Source: Acidimicrobiaceae bacterium (GTDB taxonomy: Bacteria; Actinomycetota; Acidimicrobiia; Acidimicrobiales; JAUTXP01). From it: DNA of 39,142 nt. Where the stretch lies: NCBI GenBank assembly GCA_030837965.1, contig JAUTXP010000060.1, positions 1 through 39,142 of the forward strand, in the 5' to 3' direction. Below are positions 1 through 8,609 of the stretch, in pieces (positions within the stretch are counted from its first letter, which is position 1; each line of letters opens with the position of its first letter). The notes under the pieces are model-generated. The model was not told where the DNA came from, searched no databases, and was given only the letters and a program-made list of their open reading frames with translations. A program made the translations under genes and the position numbers.

Positions 1-43
1 GGCCATCGCGAGCGAGCAGCTCAGCCGGGAAGATCTTCCTCAT
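1..43 (-). CDS. Start of an unidentified gene (partial, runs off the left edge)
   Basis: Only the first 14 codons are present, reading MRKIFPAELLARDG. The ATG at 43-41 overlaps the TGA stop of the upstream ferritin-like gene (ATGA arrangement), so the two are probably translationally coupled and in one operon. Too little sequence remains to identify the product. Confidence 0.5.
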   Translation of the reverse strand, partial: MRKIFPAELLARDG

Positions 44-696
44 GCCCCCACCTCCGAGGTGACTTGCGTGTTCCCAATTGAACCAGGCCCGGCGATCCCA
101 CCGGCGGCGAGCAGCAGCTTCTCGAGCTTGACCTGGTGCGCAGCGGCCCGTTCGACCTCTTCGTCCGTCTCGATGAGGCTCTGGATGATCATCTCGCCGT
201 CCCGCCAGTCCTCGAACTCGTCCTGCAGGATGAAGGTGAGCGATCGGATGGTGGGCGCATCCGTGATGCTGGACGTGTTGTTGAGGTGGTACGTGTAGGC
301 CGCGATCTTGTGCGGGATCAGCACTCGATAGACGCCCACCAACTTCTCGATGGTCTGGTCCGGTGCCTCGGGCTCGGTCATGGCCTCGAAGAAGGCCTCG
401 ACGTGCTCGTTGGCGGGCGCGGTCAGCCGGTCGGTGTTCATCTCCCGCAACTCCGGCAGACGCTTGTTGAACAGGTCCGCGTGCCACGCGTGCTTGTAGG
501 TGTGGGTGCCGAGCCGCATCTTCACGTCGAGCTCGGGGACCGTGGCCACCCACCCGCCGAGGGCCTCGAACAAGCGCATCTCGACCCACTTGTAGTGGCC
601 GACCCGCCTGGCCGTCTCCTCCACGGTGAAGCTGCCCGGCAACTCCCTGCGGTCCCACGGGGCGAACGCAGGACGGGGCTTTTTGGGATCGGCCAT
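40..696 (-). CDS. Putative ferritin-like (helical, metal-binding) protein
   Basis: This is a 218-residue soluble protein rich in helices, Glu, His and Trp. Near residues 35-75 it has a segment with an E-x-x-L-F-E pattern followed by H-x-x-K-H-A-W-H-A-D. A second helical segment near residues 150-175 contains a D-E-x-x-D-W-x-x-G-E pattern. Two such Glu/His-bearing helix pairs are reminiscent of ferritin-like di-iron proteins, but I cannot name a family and metal binding is an inference. The ATG at 696 is chosen because the reading frame upstream of it is low-quality sequence running into the next gene. The gene follows the EamA exporter with a 53-bp gap and is coupled by ATGA to the partial gene at the window edge. 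Confidence 0.6.
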   Translation of the reverse strand: MADPKKPRPAFAPWDRRELPGSFTVEETARRVGHYKWVEMRLFEALGGWVATVPELDVKMRLGTHTYKHAWHADLFNKRLPELREMNTDRLTAPANEHVEAFFEAMTEPEAPDQTIEKLVGVYRVLIPHKIAAYTYHLNNTSSITDAPTIRSLTFILQDEFEDWRDGEMIIQSLIETDEEVERAAAHQVKLEKLLLAAGGIAGPGSIGNTQVTSEVGA

Positions 697-749
697 CGGT
701 CTCTCGTCCTCCAAGTCGTTCGCCGTGGGTCGTGCGGGTGACAGCGGTG

Positions 750-1610
750 TCAGCTTCGCGCAGCGACGAGGCGGCGGGCGACTGGCGCCTCGGCCACAGC
801 GATGCCCGCCAGGATCAGCCCCGCGCCCACCAGCCCGTGCAGCCCCAGTCGCTCGCCGGTCAGCGCGCCGAGCAGCGCCGCGGCCACCGGCTCGAGCATC
901 AACAGCAGCGACGTGCGCGACGGGCCTACGCGCCGCTGCCCCCACACCTGGAGGGAGAAGGCCAAGGCCGTCGCCGCCGCGCCGGTGTAGGCCGCGGCCA
1001 GCCAGGCTCGGAGCGGGAAGTGGTAGCCGCCGGTGAACAGCCCGATCACCAGGCAGACTCCGCCCACCACGGCCAACTGCACGACGTTGAGCAAGGCCGT
1101 GTCGTAACGGGGGGACAGCTCCGAGAGCAGCACGATGTGCACGGCGAAGGCGAAGGCGCATCCGACCGTCAGCAGCTCGCCGCGGCCCAGATGCGAGGCG
1201 CCGCCGGTCAGCGTCAACAGCCCGGCGGTGGCCAGCACCACGCCCGCCACCACCGGTGCGTCGGGGAGCCGGCGCAGCCACAGCGCGGCAATCACCGGAA
1301 CAAGGACGACGAGCAGGTCGGTCACGAACGCCGACACCGAGCTTGACGTGTATTGCAGGCCGACGGTCTGGAACAGATAGCCGGTCAGCAGCGCGGCGCC
1401 GCACACCACGCCCGCGCGCACCAAGCCGGGCTGCGGATCGCGTCGTTCTCTCTTAGGGCGACCGGCGAACGGGGCCAGCAGGGCGGCGCCGAACACGAAC
1501 CGCACGCCGAGGAACGACGCCACCGGGGCCAACGCCACTGCGTCCTTCACGACGAGGAAGGTCGAGCCGAACAGCACGGCCGCGGCGGCGACGGCCAGAT
1601 GGGCCCGCAC
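750..1610 (-). CDS. EamA/DMT-family membrane transporter
   Basis: The product is a 286-residue polytopic inner-membrane protein with about ten hydrophobic segments in two homologous halves, the usual layout and length of EamA (drug/metabolite transporter) proteins. The N-terminus carries the family's F-G-S-T-F-L-V-V-K pattern near residues 14-22, and the second half has the R-V-G-P-S-R-T-S stretch typical of the repeat. Such proteins export amino acids, metabolites or drugs; the substrate here cannot be read from sequence. The start is GTG at 1610, placed directly after the TGA of the NAD synthetase gene with no spacer, so the two are almost certainly co-transcribed. Confidence 0.85.
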   Translation of the reverse strand: MRAHLAVAAAAVLFGSTFLVVKDAVALAPVASFLGVRFVFGAALLAPFAGRPKRERRDPQPGLVRAGVVCGAALLTGYLFQTVGLQYTSSSVSAFVTDLLVVLVPVIAALWLRRLPDAPVVAGVVLATAGLLTLTGGASHLGRGELLTVGCAFAFAVHIVLLSELSPRYDTALLNVVQLAVVGGVCLVIGLFTGGYHFPLRAWLAAAYTGAAATALAFSLQVWGQRRVGPSRTSLLLMLEPVAAALLGALTGERLGLHGLVGAGLILAGIAVAEAPVARRLVAARS

Positions 1611-3305
1611 TCAGCCGCGGTAGCGGTTGGTGATGGGCACGCGGCGGTCCTTGCCGAAGGCCTTCGGCGTCACCCGCACCCCAGGCGGCGACTGGCGCCG
1701 CTTGTGCTCGGCCAGATCGACCAGCCGCACGATGCGGCGGACCAGTTCCGGGTCGTGCCCCGCGTCGATCAGCTCGCCCGCGGTCACGTCGTCCTCGACG
1801 TAGGCCTCGAGGATGGGGTCGAGCACCTCGTACGGCGGCAGCGACTGGTCGTCGCGCTGGTCCGGTCGCAGCTCGGCCGAAGGCGGCTTGGTGATGACCT
1901 CATCGGGGATGCGCCCGCACCGCCGGGCCAACTCGAACACCAGCGTCTTGGGCACGTCCTTGATGACCGCGAAGCCGCCCGCGGTGTCGCCATAGAGGGT
2001 GAAGTAGCCCACTGCCATCTCGCTCTTGTTGCCCGTCGTCAGGACCAGCCAGCCCAGCTTGTTGTTGAGGGCCATCAAGGTGATGCCGCGGATGCGGGAC
2101 TGGAGGTTCTCCTCGGCGACGTCCTCGCCTCTTCCCGCGAACGACTCGGCCAGCATCGACGTGAGCGCGGCATGGGCGGGCTCGATGGCGATGGTGCGGT
2201 AGTCGATGCCCAGGCTTTCGGCCAGGATGCGCGCATCGTCCTTCGACCCCTCGCTCGAATAGCGCGAGGGCATGGACACACCGTGCACATGCTCAGCGCC
2301 CAAGGCGTCCACCGCGATGACGGCGACCAGGGAAGAGTCGATGCCGCCGGACAGGCCGATGACCACGTCGGTGAAGCCGTTCTTGCGCACGTAGTCGCGA
2401 GTGCCGAGGACGAGGGCTTGGTACACCTCGTCGAGCGGGTCGAGGGCGGGCAGCACGCCGGGGCTGCGCCGGTCCTCGTTGGCGTTGGGCGCCGGCGTCA
2501 CGTCGAGCACGGGAAGGGCGGGCGCGGTGGCCCTGCCCCTCGGGTCGAGCAGTCGCTTGCGGAACGTGGGCCTCACCTCGATGTCGACCACCATCACGTG
2601 CTCCGCGAACTGCGGGGCCGAGGCCAGCACATGGCCGTCGGCGTCGAGGACGAGCGACGCGCCGTCGAACACCAACTCGTCCTGGCCGCCCACCTGATTC
2701 ACGTAGACGAGGGCGCACGACGCGTCCGCAGCCCGCGTGGCCAGCATGCGCTCGCGCTCGGCCAGCCTGCCTGCGTAGTACGGGGACGCGTTGATGTTGA
2801 GGACCAGTTCGGCACCCCCGGCGGCCTGGTCGGACATGGGCCCGTCCGGGCTCCAGATGTCCTCGCAGATGGTGATGCCGCAACGCACGCCTGCGATGCG
2901 GAACAGCGTGAGCGGCTCCGTGCCCGGCGCGAAGTAGCGCTGCTCGTCGAAGACCGCGTAGTTGGGCAGCAGGCGCTTGTGGTAGCGGCCGACCACGTTG
3001 CCGTTGGCGCAGACCGCGGCCGAGTTCAGCAGGTCCCTCCGCTGGTCCACGTAGCCGACCACGGCCGCGCACCGCCCGGTGCGGGCGGCCACCTTGTCCA
3101 GTGCCTCCAGGTTGTCGGCCACGAACCCGGGCTTGAGCAACAGGTCCTCGGGCGGATAGCCGGTGATGGCCAACTCGGGGAACAGGGCCACATCGGCCCC
3201 GGCCTCCTCGGCCTGCTCCAAACCGTCGAGGATGCGCGAGACGTTGCCCTCCAGGTCGCCCACCACAGTGTTGAGCTGGCAGGCGGCGACGCGCACTCTG
3301 GCCAT
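1611..3305 (-). CDS. nadE: Glutamine-dependent NAD(+) synthetase
   Basis: The enzyme converts nicotinic acid adenine dinucleotide to NAD+ using ATP and ammonia released from glutamine. The 564-residue protein has both expected domains. The N-terminal nitrilase-type amidase domain (about 1-270) shows the Glu in FPELAITGYPPEDLL, the Lys in HKRLLPNYAVFDEQRYF and the catalytic Cys in ITICEDIW. The C-terminal synthetase domain (about 290-564) has the PP-loop GLSGGIDSSL and the TTGNKSE motif. Length and domain order fit the bacterial two-domain type. The start is ATG at 3305. Downstream, the EamA gene begins immediately after the stop. Upstream, 101 bp separate it from the divergent MarR gene. Confidence 0.96.
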   Translation of the reverse strand: MARVRVAACQLNTVVGDLEGNVSRILDGLEQAEEAGADVALFPELAITGYPPEDLLLKPGFVADNLEALDKVAARTGRCAAVVGYVDQRRDLLNSAAVCANGNVVGRYHKRLLPNYAVFDEQRYFAPGTEPLTLFRIAGVRCGITICEDIWSPDGPMSDQAAGGAELVLNINASPYYAGRLAERERMLATRAADASCALVYVNQVGGQDELVFDGASLVLDADGHVLASAPQFAEHVMVVDIEVRPTFRKRLLDPRGRATAPALPVLDVTPAPNANEDRRSPGVLPALDPLDEVYQALVLGTRDYVRKNGFTDVVIGLSGGIDSSLVAVIAVDALGAEHVHGVSMPSRYSSEGSKDDARILAESLGIDYRTIAIEPAHAALTSMLAESFAGRGEDVAEENLQSRIRGITLMALNNKLGWLVLTTGNKSEMAVGYFTLYGDTAGGFAVIKDVPKTLVFELARRCGRIPDEVITKPPSAELRPDQRDDQSLPPYEVLDPILEAYVEDDVTAGELIDAGHDPELVRRIVRLVDLAEHKRRQSPPGVRVTPKAFGKDRRVPITNRYRG

Positions 3306-3406
3306 GGGGAAAGCCTAACGACGCGAGCCGTCGCCAGCGGACGGGTTATGGAGCGGGCCGCGGGCGGACGCAAAGGAGTCGTTCGTCACCTAACCTTTCG
3401 CTCCCT

Positions 3407-3841
3407 ATGGAATCCCTCGCCCGGCGGCTCGTGCTGACGGCCAAGGCCATGCGGGCCCACTTCGAGGCTCACTTGGCCGAGGCCGGGTCGAGCCTCACCT
3501 TCTGGCTGGTGCTGCGGCGCCTGTCCGAACAGGACGGCCTCAGCCAGCGCCAGCTCGCCCAACACCTGTCCGTAGAGGCCCCCACCCTCACCCGGCACTT
3601 GGACCGCATGGCGGCTGAAGGCCTGCTGGTCCGCACCCAGGACCCGGCCGATCGCCGGGTCACCCGCATCTCGCTGACCCCGGCGGGCAGGCGCACGCAT
3701 CGCAAGCTGGTCTCCATCGCCGAGGACTTGGAGCAGGAGTTCCAGTCGTTGCTGTCAGCGCGGGACGCGGTCGTGTTGGAGCGGGCATTGACCCGCATCG
3801 ACCAGCACTTGGAGGAGGTGGGCGCCCGTGCCGTCGGATGA
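3407..3841 (+). CDS. MarR-family transcriptional regulator
   Basis: A 144-residue protein with the winged-helix core of the MarR family. It has the recognition region QRQLAQHLSVEAPTLTRHLD at about residues 45-64, the wing pattern DPADRRVTRISLTPAGR near 80-97, and a C-terminal dimerisation helix. MarR proteins usually repress neighbouring efflux genes until a phenolic or drug-like ligand binds. Its end overlaps the GTG start of the ABC ATPase gene by 14 nt, so regulator, ATPase and permease form one translationally coupled operon. Local control of that exporter is therefore likely. No clear Shine-Dalgarno precedes the ATG, so the transcript may be nearly leaderless. Confidence 0.92.
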   Translation: MESLARRLVLTAKAMRAHFEAHLAEAGSSLTFWLVLRRLSEQDGLSQRQLAQHLSVEAPTLTRHLDRMAAEGLLVRTQDPADRRVTRISLTPAGRRTHRKLVSIAEDLEQEFQSLLSARDAVVLERALTRIDQHLEEVGARAVG

Positions 3842-4787
3842 GGTCATTCGCACCGAGGGCCTGACCAAGGTCTACCCGGGCGGTCTCACCGCCGTGGACC
3901 ATCTCGACCTGTCCGTGCAGGCCGGCGAGATCTTCGGTCTGCTCGGGCCCAACGGGGCGGGCAAGACGACGACGGTGGGCATGCTCACCACTCGGGTGCA
4001 GCCCACTGCGGGCACCGCGTGCGTGGGCGGGGTCGACGTGGTGGCCCAGCCCGCGCTGGCCAAGCAGGCCATCGGCGTGGTGCCCCAGACCAACACGCTG
4101 GACCGGGCCCTCACCGTCTGGGAGAACCTGTACTTCCACGGCCGCTACTTCGGGATGTCGGCGCGCGACTCGAAGGCCGCAACCGACGACGCCTTGCAGA
4201 AGTTCCGGCTGGCCGACCGGGCCGACGCCGACACCATGGCCCTCTCGGGCGGCATGGCCCAGCGGCTCATGGTGGCCCGGGCCATCCTGCACCGGCCCCG
4301 CATCCTGTTCCTCGACGAGCCCACCGCGGGCCTCGACCCGCAGAGCAGGCTTGCCCTCTGGGAGATCCTCGGCGAGCTGCACCAGGAGGGTCAGACCATC
4401 CTCATGTCCACCCACTACATGGAGGAGGCCGACCAGCTCTGCGACCGGCTGGCGGTCATGGACCACGGCCGCATCCTGGCCTTGGACACGCCCGCCGAGC
4501 TGAAGCGGTCCGTGGGAGCAGACACCGTCGTCCAGGTGACGGCCGAGGGCGATGCGTCGTCGTTGCAGTCGCTGGCCGACCTGTTGGCCGAAAAGGTGGA
4601 CGGGGCCTTGCGGGCCGAGGTCGTGGACGGCGTGATCCGCGTCTACCTCCGGGGCGGGCAGGGCGCGCTGCCCCGCGTGGTGATGGCCGCCGAGGCCGGC
4701 GGGTTCACCGTCACCGACCTGTCCATGACCGAACCCACGTTGGAGACCGTCTTCATCAGCCTCACCGGGAAGGACCTGCGCGAATGA
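3828..4787 (+). CDS. ABC exporter ATP-binding protein (DrrA-like)
   Basis: This is the cytoplasmic ATPase of an ABC-2 type exporter. The 319-residue protein has Walker A GPNGAGKT near residue 41, the signature LSGGMAQRL, Walker B ILFLDEPTAGLD and the switch His in STHYMEEAD. A C-terminal extension of about 90 residues resembles that of daunorubicin-resistance-type (DrrA) ATPases. The GTG start at 3828 lies inside the end of the MarR gene, and the stop overlaps the permease start (ATGA). Drug or lipid export is typical of the family; the substrate is unknown. Confidence 0.95.
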   Translation: MPSDEVIRTEGLTKVYPGGLTAVDHLDLSVQAGEIFGLLGPNGAGKTTTVGMLTTRVQPTAGTACVGGVDVVAQPALAKQAIGVVPQTNTLDRALTVWENLYFHGRYFGMSARDSKAATDDALQKFRLADRADADTMALSGGMAQRLMVARAILHRPRILFLDEPTAGLDPQSRLALWEILGELHQEGQTILMSTHYMEEADQLCDRLAVMDHGRILALDTPAELKRSVGADTVVQVTAEGDASSLQSLADLLAEKVDGALRAEVVDGVIRVYLRGGQGALPRVVMAAEAGGFTVTDLSMTEPTLETVFISLTGKDLRE

Positions 4788-5614
4788 CCGCCGCCGTTGC
4801 CACCGTCGACACCGCCTTGGCCCGCCGAGGCGCGCTCATCGCCTTCCGGGCCCAGTTGCTGCGAGACATGCACGTGCTCCGCAAGACCAGCAAGGTCTTC
4901 CTGCTGCGCACCGTCATGCAGCCTGCCCTGACCGTGTTCGTGTTCACCTACGTCTTCCCGAAGATCGGCCAGGGCATCGGGGGCGGGCGGGGCGCCGACG
5001 AGTTCTCGACCCTGCTCGTGCCCGGCGTGATGGCCACCGCGTGCATCTTCCAAGGCATCCAGGCCGTGGCCCTGCCGCTGGTGCAGGAGTTCGGCTACAC
5101 CCGCGAGATCGACGACCGGGTGCTGGCCCCGTTGCCCGTTTGGGCCGTGGGGCTGGAGAAGCTCATCGCCGGCGCGCTGCAAGGCGTGCTGGCCGCGCTG
5201 GTGGTCTTCCCGCTCGGCGCGGTGATCCCGGCCACGCCCGTGCACCTGGCCATCCACTGGCCGCTGGTCCTCACCATCATCCCGCTGGCCACCCTGCTCG
5301 GCGCCGCGCTGGGGCTGGCCATCGGGACCACGGTCGAGCCCAGGCAGGTGCCGCTGGTGTTCAGCGTGATCGTCATCCCGATGACGTTCCTGGGCGCGGT
5401 CTACTACCCGTGGGACCGGCTCGGGCCCATCTCCTGGCTGAAGTGGGCCGTGCTCATCAACCCGCTGATGTACATGAGCGAGGGCTTCCGTGCCGCGCTG
5501 ACCAAGGGCATCCCGCACATGTCGCTGCCCTACATCTACGCGGCGATGCTCAGCTACACCGCGCTGCTGGCCTGGGCCGGCATCCGCGGCTTTCGCAAGC
5601 GCGTCGTCCAGTAG
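4784..5614 (+). CDS. ABC-2 type exporter permease
   Basis: A 276-residue inner-membrane protein with about six transmembrane segments. It carries the ABC-2 permease hallmark near residues 195-215, a hydrophobic stretch followed by MTFLGAVYYPWDRLGP. It pairs with the ATPase immediately upstream, whose stop codon overlaps its ATG. The length matches DrrB/NodJ-like permeases. It is the last gene of the MarR-ATPase-permease operon and is followed by a GC-rich hairpin before the convergent mscL gene. Confidence 0.93.
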   Translation: MTAAVATVDTALARRGALIAFRAQLLRDMHVLRKTSKVFLLRTVMQPALTVFVFTYVFPKIGQGIGGGRGADEFSTLLVPGVMATACIFQGIQAVALPLVQEFGYTREIDDRVLAPLPVWAVGLEKLIAGALQGVLAALVVFPLGAVIPATPVHLAIHWPLVLTIIPLATLLGAALGLAIGTTVEPRQVPLVFSVIVIPMTFLGAVYYPWDRLGPISWLKWAVLINPLMYMSEGFRAALTKGIPHMSLPYIYAAMLSYTALLAWAGIRGFRKRVVQ

Positions 5615-5615
5615 C

Positions 5616-5635
5616 GGCGCGGTCCGTGCCGCGCC
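5616..5635. terminator. GC hairpin between convergent permease and mscL genes
   Basis: The arms GGCGCGG (5616-5622) and CCGCGCC (5629-5635) pair perfectly over 7 bp with a 6-nt loop. They fill the 21-nt gap between the stop codons of two convergent genes, so the element could end transcription from either side. There is no T-tract, so the assignment rests on position and structure. Confidence 0.5.
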
Positions 5636-6022
5636 TCAGGCGCGCGTGCGGAGGATGTCGCGGATCTCGGCCAGGAGCATGGCCTCGTCCGACGGCGGCA
5701 CGGCCTCGTCCGAGGGCACGTCGGTGCTGGCCCGCAGGCGCTGGGCCTTGGCCGCGGCCTTGAGGATGGCGAACATCACCGCGGCGACGATGACGAAGTT
5801 GAACAACGCGTTGAAGAAGGTGCCGTACTTCAACACGCCGTCGCCCACCTTGAGGGTGAGGAAGTCGAAGTCCGGCCTGCCGCCAATGGCGGCGATGAGA
5901 GGCGTGACCACGTCTCTCACCAACGACTGGACGACCGTGTTGAAGGCCACGCCGATGATCACCGCGGTGGCCAGGTCGAGCAGGTTGCCGCGGAACAGGA
6001 ACTGCTTGAACTCTTTGAACAT
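5636..6022 (-). CDS. mscL: Large-conductance mechanosensitive channel
   Basis: MscL opens under membrane tension and releases small solutes during hypo-osmotic shock. The 128-residue product has the diagnostic N-terminal amphipathic helix (MFKEFKQFLFRGNLLDLATA), the pore-lining first transmembrane helix VIIGVAFNTVVQSLV, a periplasmic loop, the second helix FVIVAAVMFAILKA and a charged C-terminal helix EAMLLAEIRDIL. Length is normal for the family. It is a single gene, separated by a 118-bp gap carrying a hairpin repeat from the upstream glutamine synthetase gene on the same strand. Confidence 0.97.
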   Translation of the reverse strand: MFKEFKQFLFRGNLLDLATAVIIGVAFNTVVQSLVRDVVTPLIAAIGGRPDFDFLTLKVGDGVLKYGTFFNALFNFVIVAAVMFAILKAAAKAQRLRASTDVPSDEAVPPSDEAMLLAEIRDILRTRA

Positions 6023-6045
6023 GGCGACCAGCTAACCCCAAAACG

Positions 6046-6094
6046 CGACTGGAGGACATAGGCACACCCAACGGGTGGCTATGTCCTCCAGTCG
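6046..6094. repeat. Dispersed hairpin repeat, copy 1
   Basis: The 16-bp arms CGACTGGAGGACATAG (6046-6061) and its complement (6079-6094) enclose a second small stem, CACCC (6065-6069) with GGGTG (6073-6077), around an AAC loop. A near-identical element lies at 36256-36298 about 30 kb away. The shared core is 43 nt with 2 differences: one in the 3-nt apical loop and one in the internal loop, so both stems are conserved. Here it sits between two co-directional minus-strand genes, where it could terminate the glutamine synthetase transcript before mscL. Confidence 0.85.
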
Positions 6095-6140
6095 GCGAAG
6101 GCCGCGGGGCCGGGCCCGGGGGCGGCCAGTCGGGGAAGGG

Positions 6141-7142
6141 TTAGTCGCCCAACGCGCCGCAGCAGGTCTCGACGATGAGCCGGGTCACCACATACGGGTC
6201 GCAGTTCGCGTTCGGCCTGCGGTCCTCGATGTAGCCCTTCTGCTCCACCTCCACCTGCCACGGGATGCGCACCGACGCGCCCCGGTTCGACACGCCATAG
6301 CTGAACTCGGTCCACGGCGCCGTCTCGTGCAGGCCGGTGAGCCGGTGCTCGATGTCGGCGCCGTAGTTGGCCACGTGCTCGTCGGCCCGCTTGCCCAAGG
6401 CCTCGCAGGCGGTGATGACGGCGTCGTAGTTCTCGCGCATGGCCTTGGTCGAGAAGTTGGTGTGGGCCCCGGCACCGTTCCAGTCGCCCTTCACCGGCTT
6501 GGGGTCGAGGGTGGCGGCGATGCCGAAGGGCTCGGCCGTGCGATACAGCAGCCAGCGGGCCATCCAGAGCTGGTCGGACACGTCGAGCGGCGAAAGCGGG
6601 CCGACCTGGAACTCCCACTGCCCGGGCATGACTTCGGCGTTGATGCCGGACAGGGAGAGTCCGGCCTTCAGGCAGTTGTCGAGATGGGCCTCGACCACCT
6701 CACGGCCGAAGACCTCGTCGGCGCCCACGCCGCAGTAGTAGAAGCCCTGCGGGGCGGGGAAGCCGCCTTCGGGAAAGCCGAGGGGGCGGCCCGTCTTGAA
6801 GAACGTGTACTCCTGCTCGATGCCGAACAGCGGCTCCTGGGCCTTGTACTTCTCGGCCAGCGGCGTGAGCAGCGAGCGGGTGTTGGTGGGGTGCGGCGAC
6901 ATGTCGGTGAGGAGCACCTCGCACATGACCAGCTTGTCGTCGCCGCCGCGGATCGGGTCGGGGCAGGAGAAGACCGGCTTCAGCACGCAGTCGGACGCCT
7001 TGCCGGGCGCCTGGTTCGTGCTCGAACCGTCGAAGCCCCAGATGGGGAGGTCGGCGCCGTCGTCGAGGACCTTGGTCTTGGACCGCAGCCGGGCCGTGGG
7101 CTCGGTGCCGTCGATCCAGATGTACTCAGCCTTGTAGCTCAC
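6141..7142 (-). CDS. glnII: Glutamine synthetase, type II (GSII)
   Basis: The enzyme makes glutamine from glutamate, ammonia and ATP in the cytoplasm. The 333-residue protein is the short eukaryote-like GSII form, also found in some actinobacteria and rhizobia. It shows YIWIDGTEPTARLRSKTK at the N-terminus, WGFDGSSTNQAPG, FGIEQEYTFF, the NAEVMPGQWEFQVGP motif, GDWNGAGAHTNFST and a C-terminal EDRRPNANCDPY. GSII lacks the adenylylation loop of GSI, so control is probably transcriptional. The start is GTG at 7142, supported by AAGGA about six bases upstream. It diverges from a GSI-family gene across about 133 bp. Confidence 0.97.
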   Translation of the reverse strand: MSYKAEYIWIDGTEPTARLRSKTKVLDDGADLPIWGFDGSSTNQAPGKASDCVLKPVFSCPDPIRGGDDKLVMCEVLLTDMSPHPTNTRSLLTPLAEKYKAQEPLFGIEQEYTFFKTGRPLGFPEGGFPAPQGFYYCGVGADEVFGREVVEAHLDNCLKAGLSLSGINAEVMPGQWEFQVGPLSPLDVSDQLWMARWLLYRTAEPFGIAATLDPKPVKGDWNGAGAHTNFSTKAMRENYDAVITACEALGKRADEHVANYGADIEHRLTGLHETAPWTEFSYGVSNRGASVRIPWQVEVEQKGYIEDRRPNANCDPYVVTRLIVETCCGALGD

Positions 7143-7275
7143 AGTTGATCCTTGCTCGAAGGGTCCGGCGGGGTCGGACCGACGTTACGCAATCAGCAGT
7201 TTCTCACCCGTTGCTCTTTGATGAACGCTGTGTGAACTGGGGCGGTTGGGCATATCCGGGTGTCAACATGGCCCG
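7143..7275. promoter_or_regulatory. Divergent promoter region between two glutamine synthetase genes
   Basis: This 133-bp gap must hold promoters for both genes. It contains GTTAC at 7184-7188 and GTTTC at 7199-7203, two GlnR-half-site-like words, but their 10-bp spacing and order do not match the usual GlnR box. I therefore do not claim a site. Shared nitrogen control by the nearby GlnR-like protein is inferred from gene order only. Confidence 0.35.
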
Positions 7276-8607
7276 GTGCAACAGCAACGGGAGTATGTCC
7301 TACGGACGGTCGAGGAGCGCGGCGTGCGCTTCATCCAGCTTGAGTTCACCGACGTGCTGGGCACGCCGAAGGCCTTCAACATCACGCCCGCCGAGTTGGA
7401 GAACGCCCTCGAAGAGGGGATGACGTTCGACGGCTCGGCTGTCGACGGCTTCTCCCGCGTGCAAGAGGCCGACGTGCTCGCCCACCCGGACGCCAAGACG
7501 TTCCAGATCCTGCCCCTGCCTGGCGAGGCGTCGGTGGCCCGCATGTTCTGCGACATCACCCACTTGGACGGCACCCCGTTCGGCGGCGACCCCCGCAACG
7601 TGCTGCGCCGCTCGTTGGAGCGGGCCCGGGAGCGCGGTTTCTCCTTCTACGCCTCTCCAGACCTCGAGTACTTCTACTTCGCCGACGGCTCGCCCGCCCA
7701 GGCGCTCCGCCCGCTCGACAACGGCTCGTACTTCGACCTGACCACCACCGACCTGCCCACCGAGGTGCGCAAGCAGACGGTGCTCACCCTCGAGGACATG
7801 GGCATCCCGGTGGAGAAGTCGCAGCACGAGGACGCGCCCAGCCAGCACGAGATCGACCTGCGCTACACCGATGCGCTCACCATGGCCGACACCGTGATGA
7901 CGACGCGCATGCTGGTGAAGGAGGTGGCCGCCCGCAACGGGCTGTACGCCACGTTCATGCCCAAGCCGTTGGCGGGCGTGCAGGGCTCGGGCATGCACAC
8001 CCACATGTCGCTGTTCGAGGGCGACACCAATGCCTTCCACGACCCAGGTGACGAATACGGCCTGTCGAAGGTGGCCAAGGGCTTCATCGCCGGGCTGCTG
8101 ACCCACGCCCGCGAGATCACGGCCGTCACCAACCAGTGGGTCAACTCCTACAAGCGACTGGTCATCGGCTACGAGGCCCCGGTCTACGTGGCGTGGGCCC
8201 GCAACAACCGCTCCGTCGTCGTGAACGTGCCCCACGCCAAGAAGGACAAGAAGGAGTCGACCCGGATCGAGTACCGGGCACCGGACCCGGCCTGCAACCC
8301 CTACCTCGCCTTCGCGGTGATCCTGGCCGCCGGGCTCAAAGGCGTGGAGGAGGGCTACGACCTGCCCGAGCCCACGGAGACGAACCTGTACCAGTCGACC
8401 CCCGAGGAGCGGCTGGCCGACGGCATCACCACGCTGCCCGGATCGCTGGCGGACGCCGTGGCGGAAATGGAGCGCTCGGAACTGGTCGCCGATGCCTTGG
8501 GCGAGCACGTCTTCGAGTGGTTCATCCGCAACAAGAAGGCGGAATGGGCCGAGTACAAGACGCAGGTGACCCAGTTCGAGCTCGACCGCTATCTCCCGCG
8601 GCTGTAG
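7276..8607 (+). CDS. Glutamine synthetase family protein, type I (GSI)
   Basis: The product (443 residues from the GTG at 7276) has the GSI fold. An N-terminal beta-grasp domain contains QREYVLRTVEERGVRFIQLEFTDVLG in pattern (about residues 4-29) and the MTFDGSAVDGF motif. The catalytic domain contains GSGMHTHMSLF, VNSYKRLVIGYEAPVYVAW and RIEYRAPDPACNPYLAF. Length and start match GlnA2-like actinobacterial enzymes. A longer frame from a TTG at 7246 adds ten residues not expected in the family, so the GTG is preferred, although no strong ribosome site precedes it. A Tyr lies in NLYQSTPEE, near where adenylylated enzymes are modified; whether it is modified is open. A polyamine- or other amine-specific ligase cannot be excluded. 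Confidence 0.9.
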   Translation: MQQQREYVLRTVEERGVRFIQLEFTDVLGTPKAFNITPAELENALEEGMTFDGSAVDGFSRVQEADVLAHPDAKTFQILPLPGEASVARMFCDITHLDGTPFGGDPRNVLRRSLERARERGFSFYASPDLEYFYFADGSPAQALRPLDNGSYFDLTTTDLPTEVRKQTVLTLEDMGIPVEKSQHEDAPSQHEIDLRYTDALTMADTVMTTRMLVKEVAARNGLYATFMPKPLAGVQGSGMHTHMSLFEGDTNAFHDPGDEYGLSKVAKGFIAGLLTHAREITAVTNQWVNSYKRLVIGYEAPVYVAWARNNRSVVVNVPHAKKDKKESTRIEYRAPDPACNPYLAFAVILAAGLKGVEEGYDLPEPTETNLYQSTPEERLADGITTLPGSLADAVAEMERSELVADALGEHVFEWFIRNKKAEWAEYKTQVTQFELDRYLPRL

Positions 8608-8609
8608 CC

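Noticed and set aside
1353-3437. A 694-codon frame antisense to nadE
   Set aside because: Composition is that of a GC-rich shadow; nadE on the other strand has all catalytic motifs.
7184-7203. GlnR box between the glutamine synthetase genes
   Set aside because: GTTAC and GTTTC are present but their order and 10-bp spacing do not fit the known GlnR site, so I list only the promoter region.
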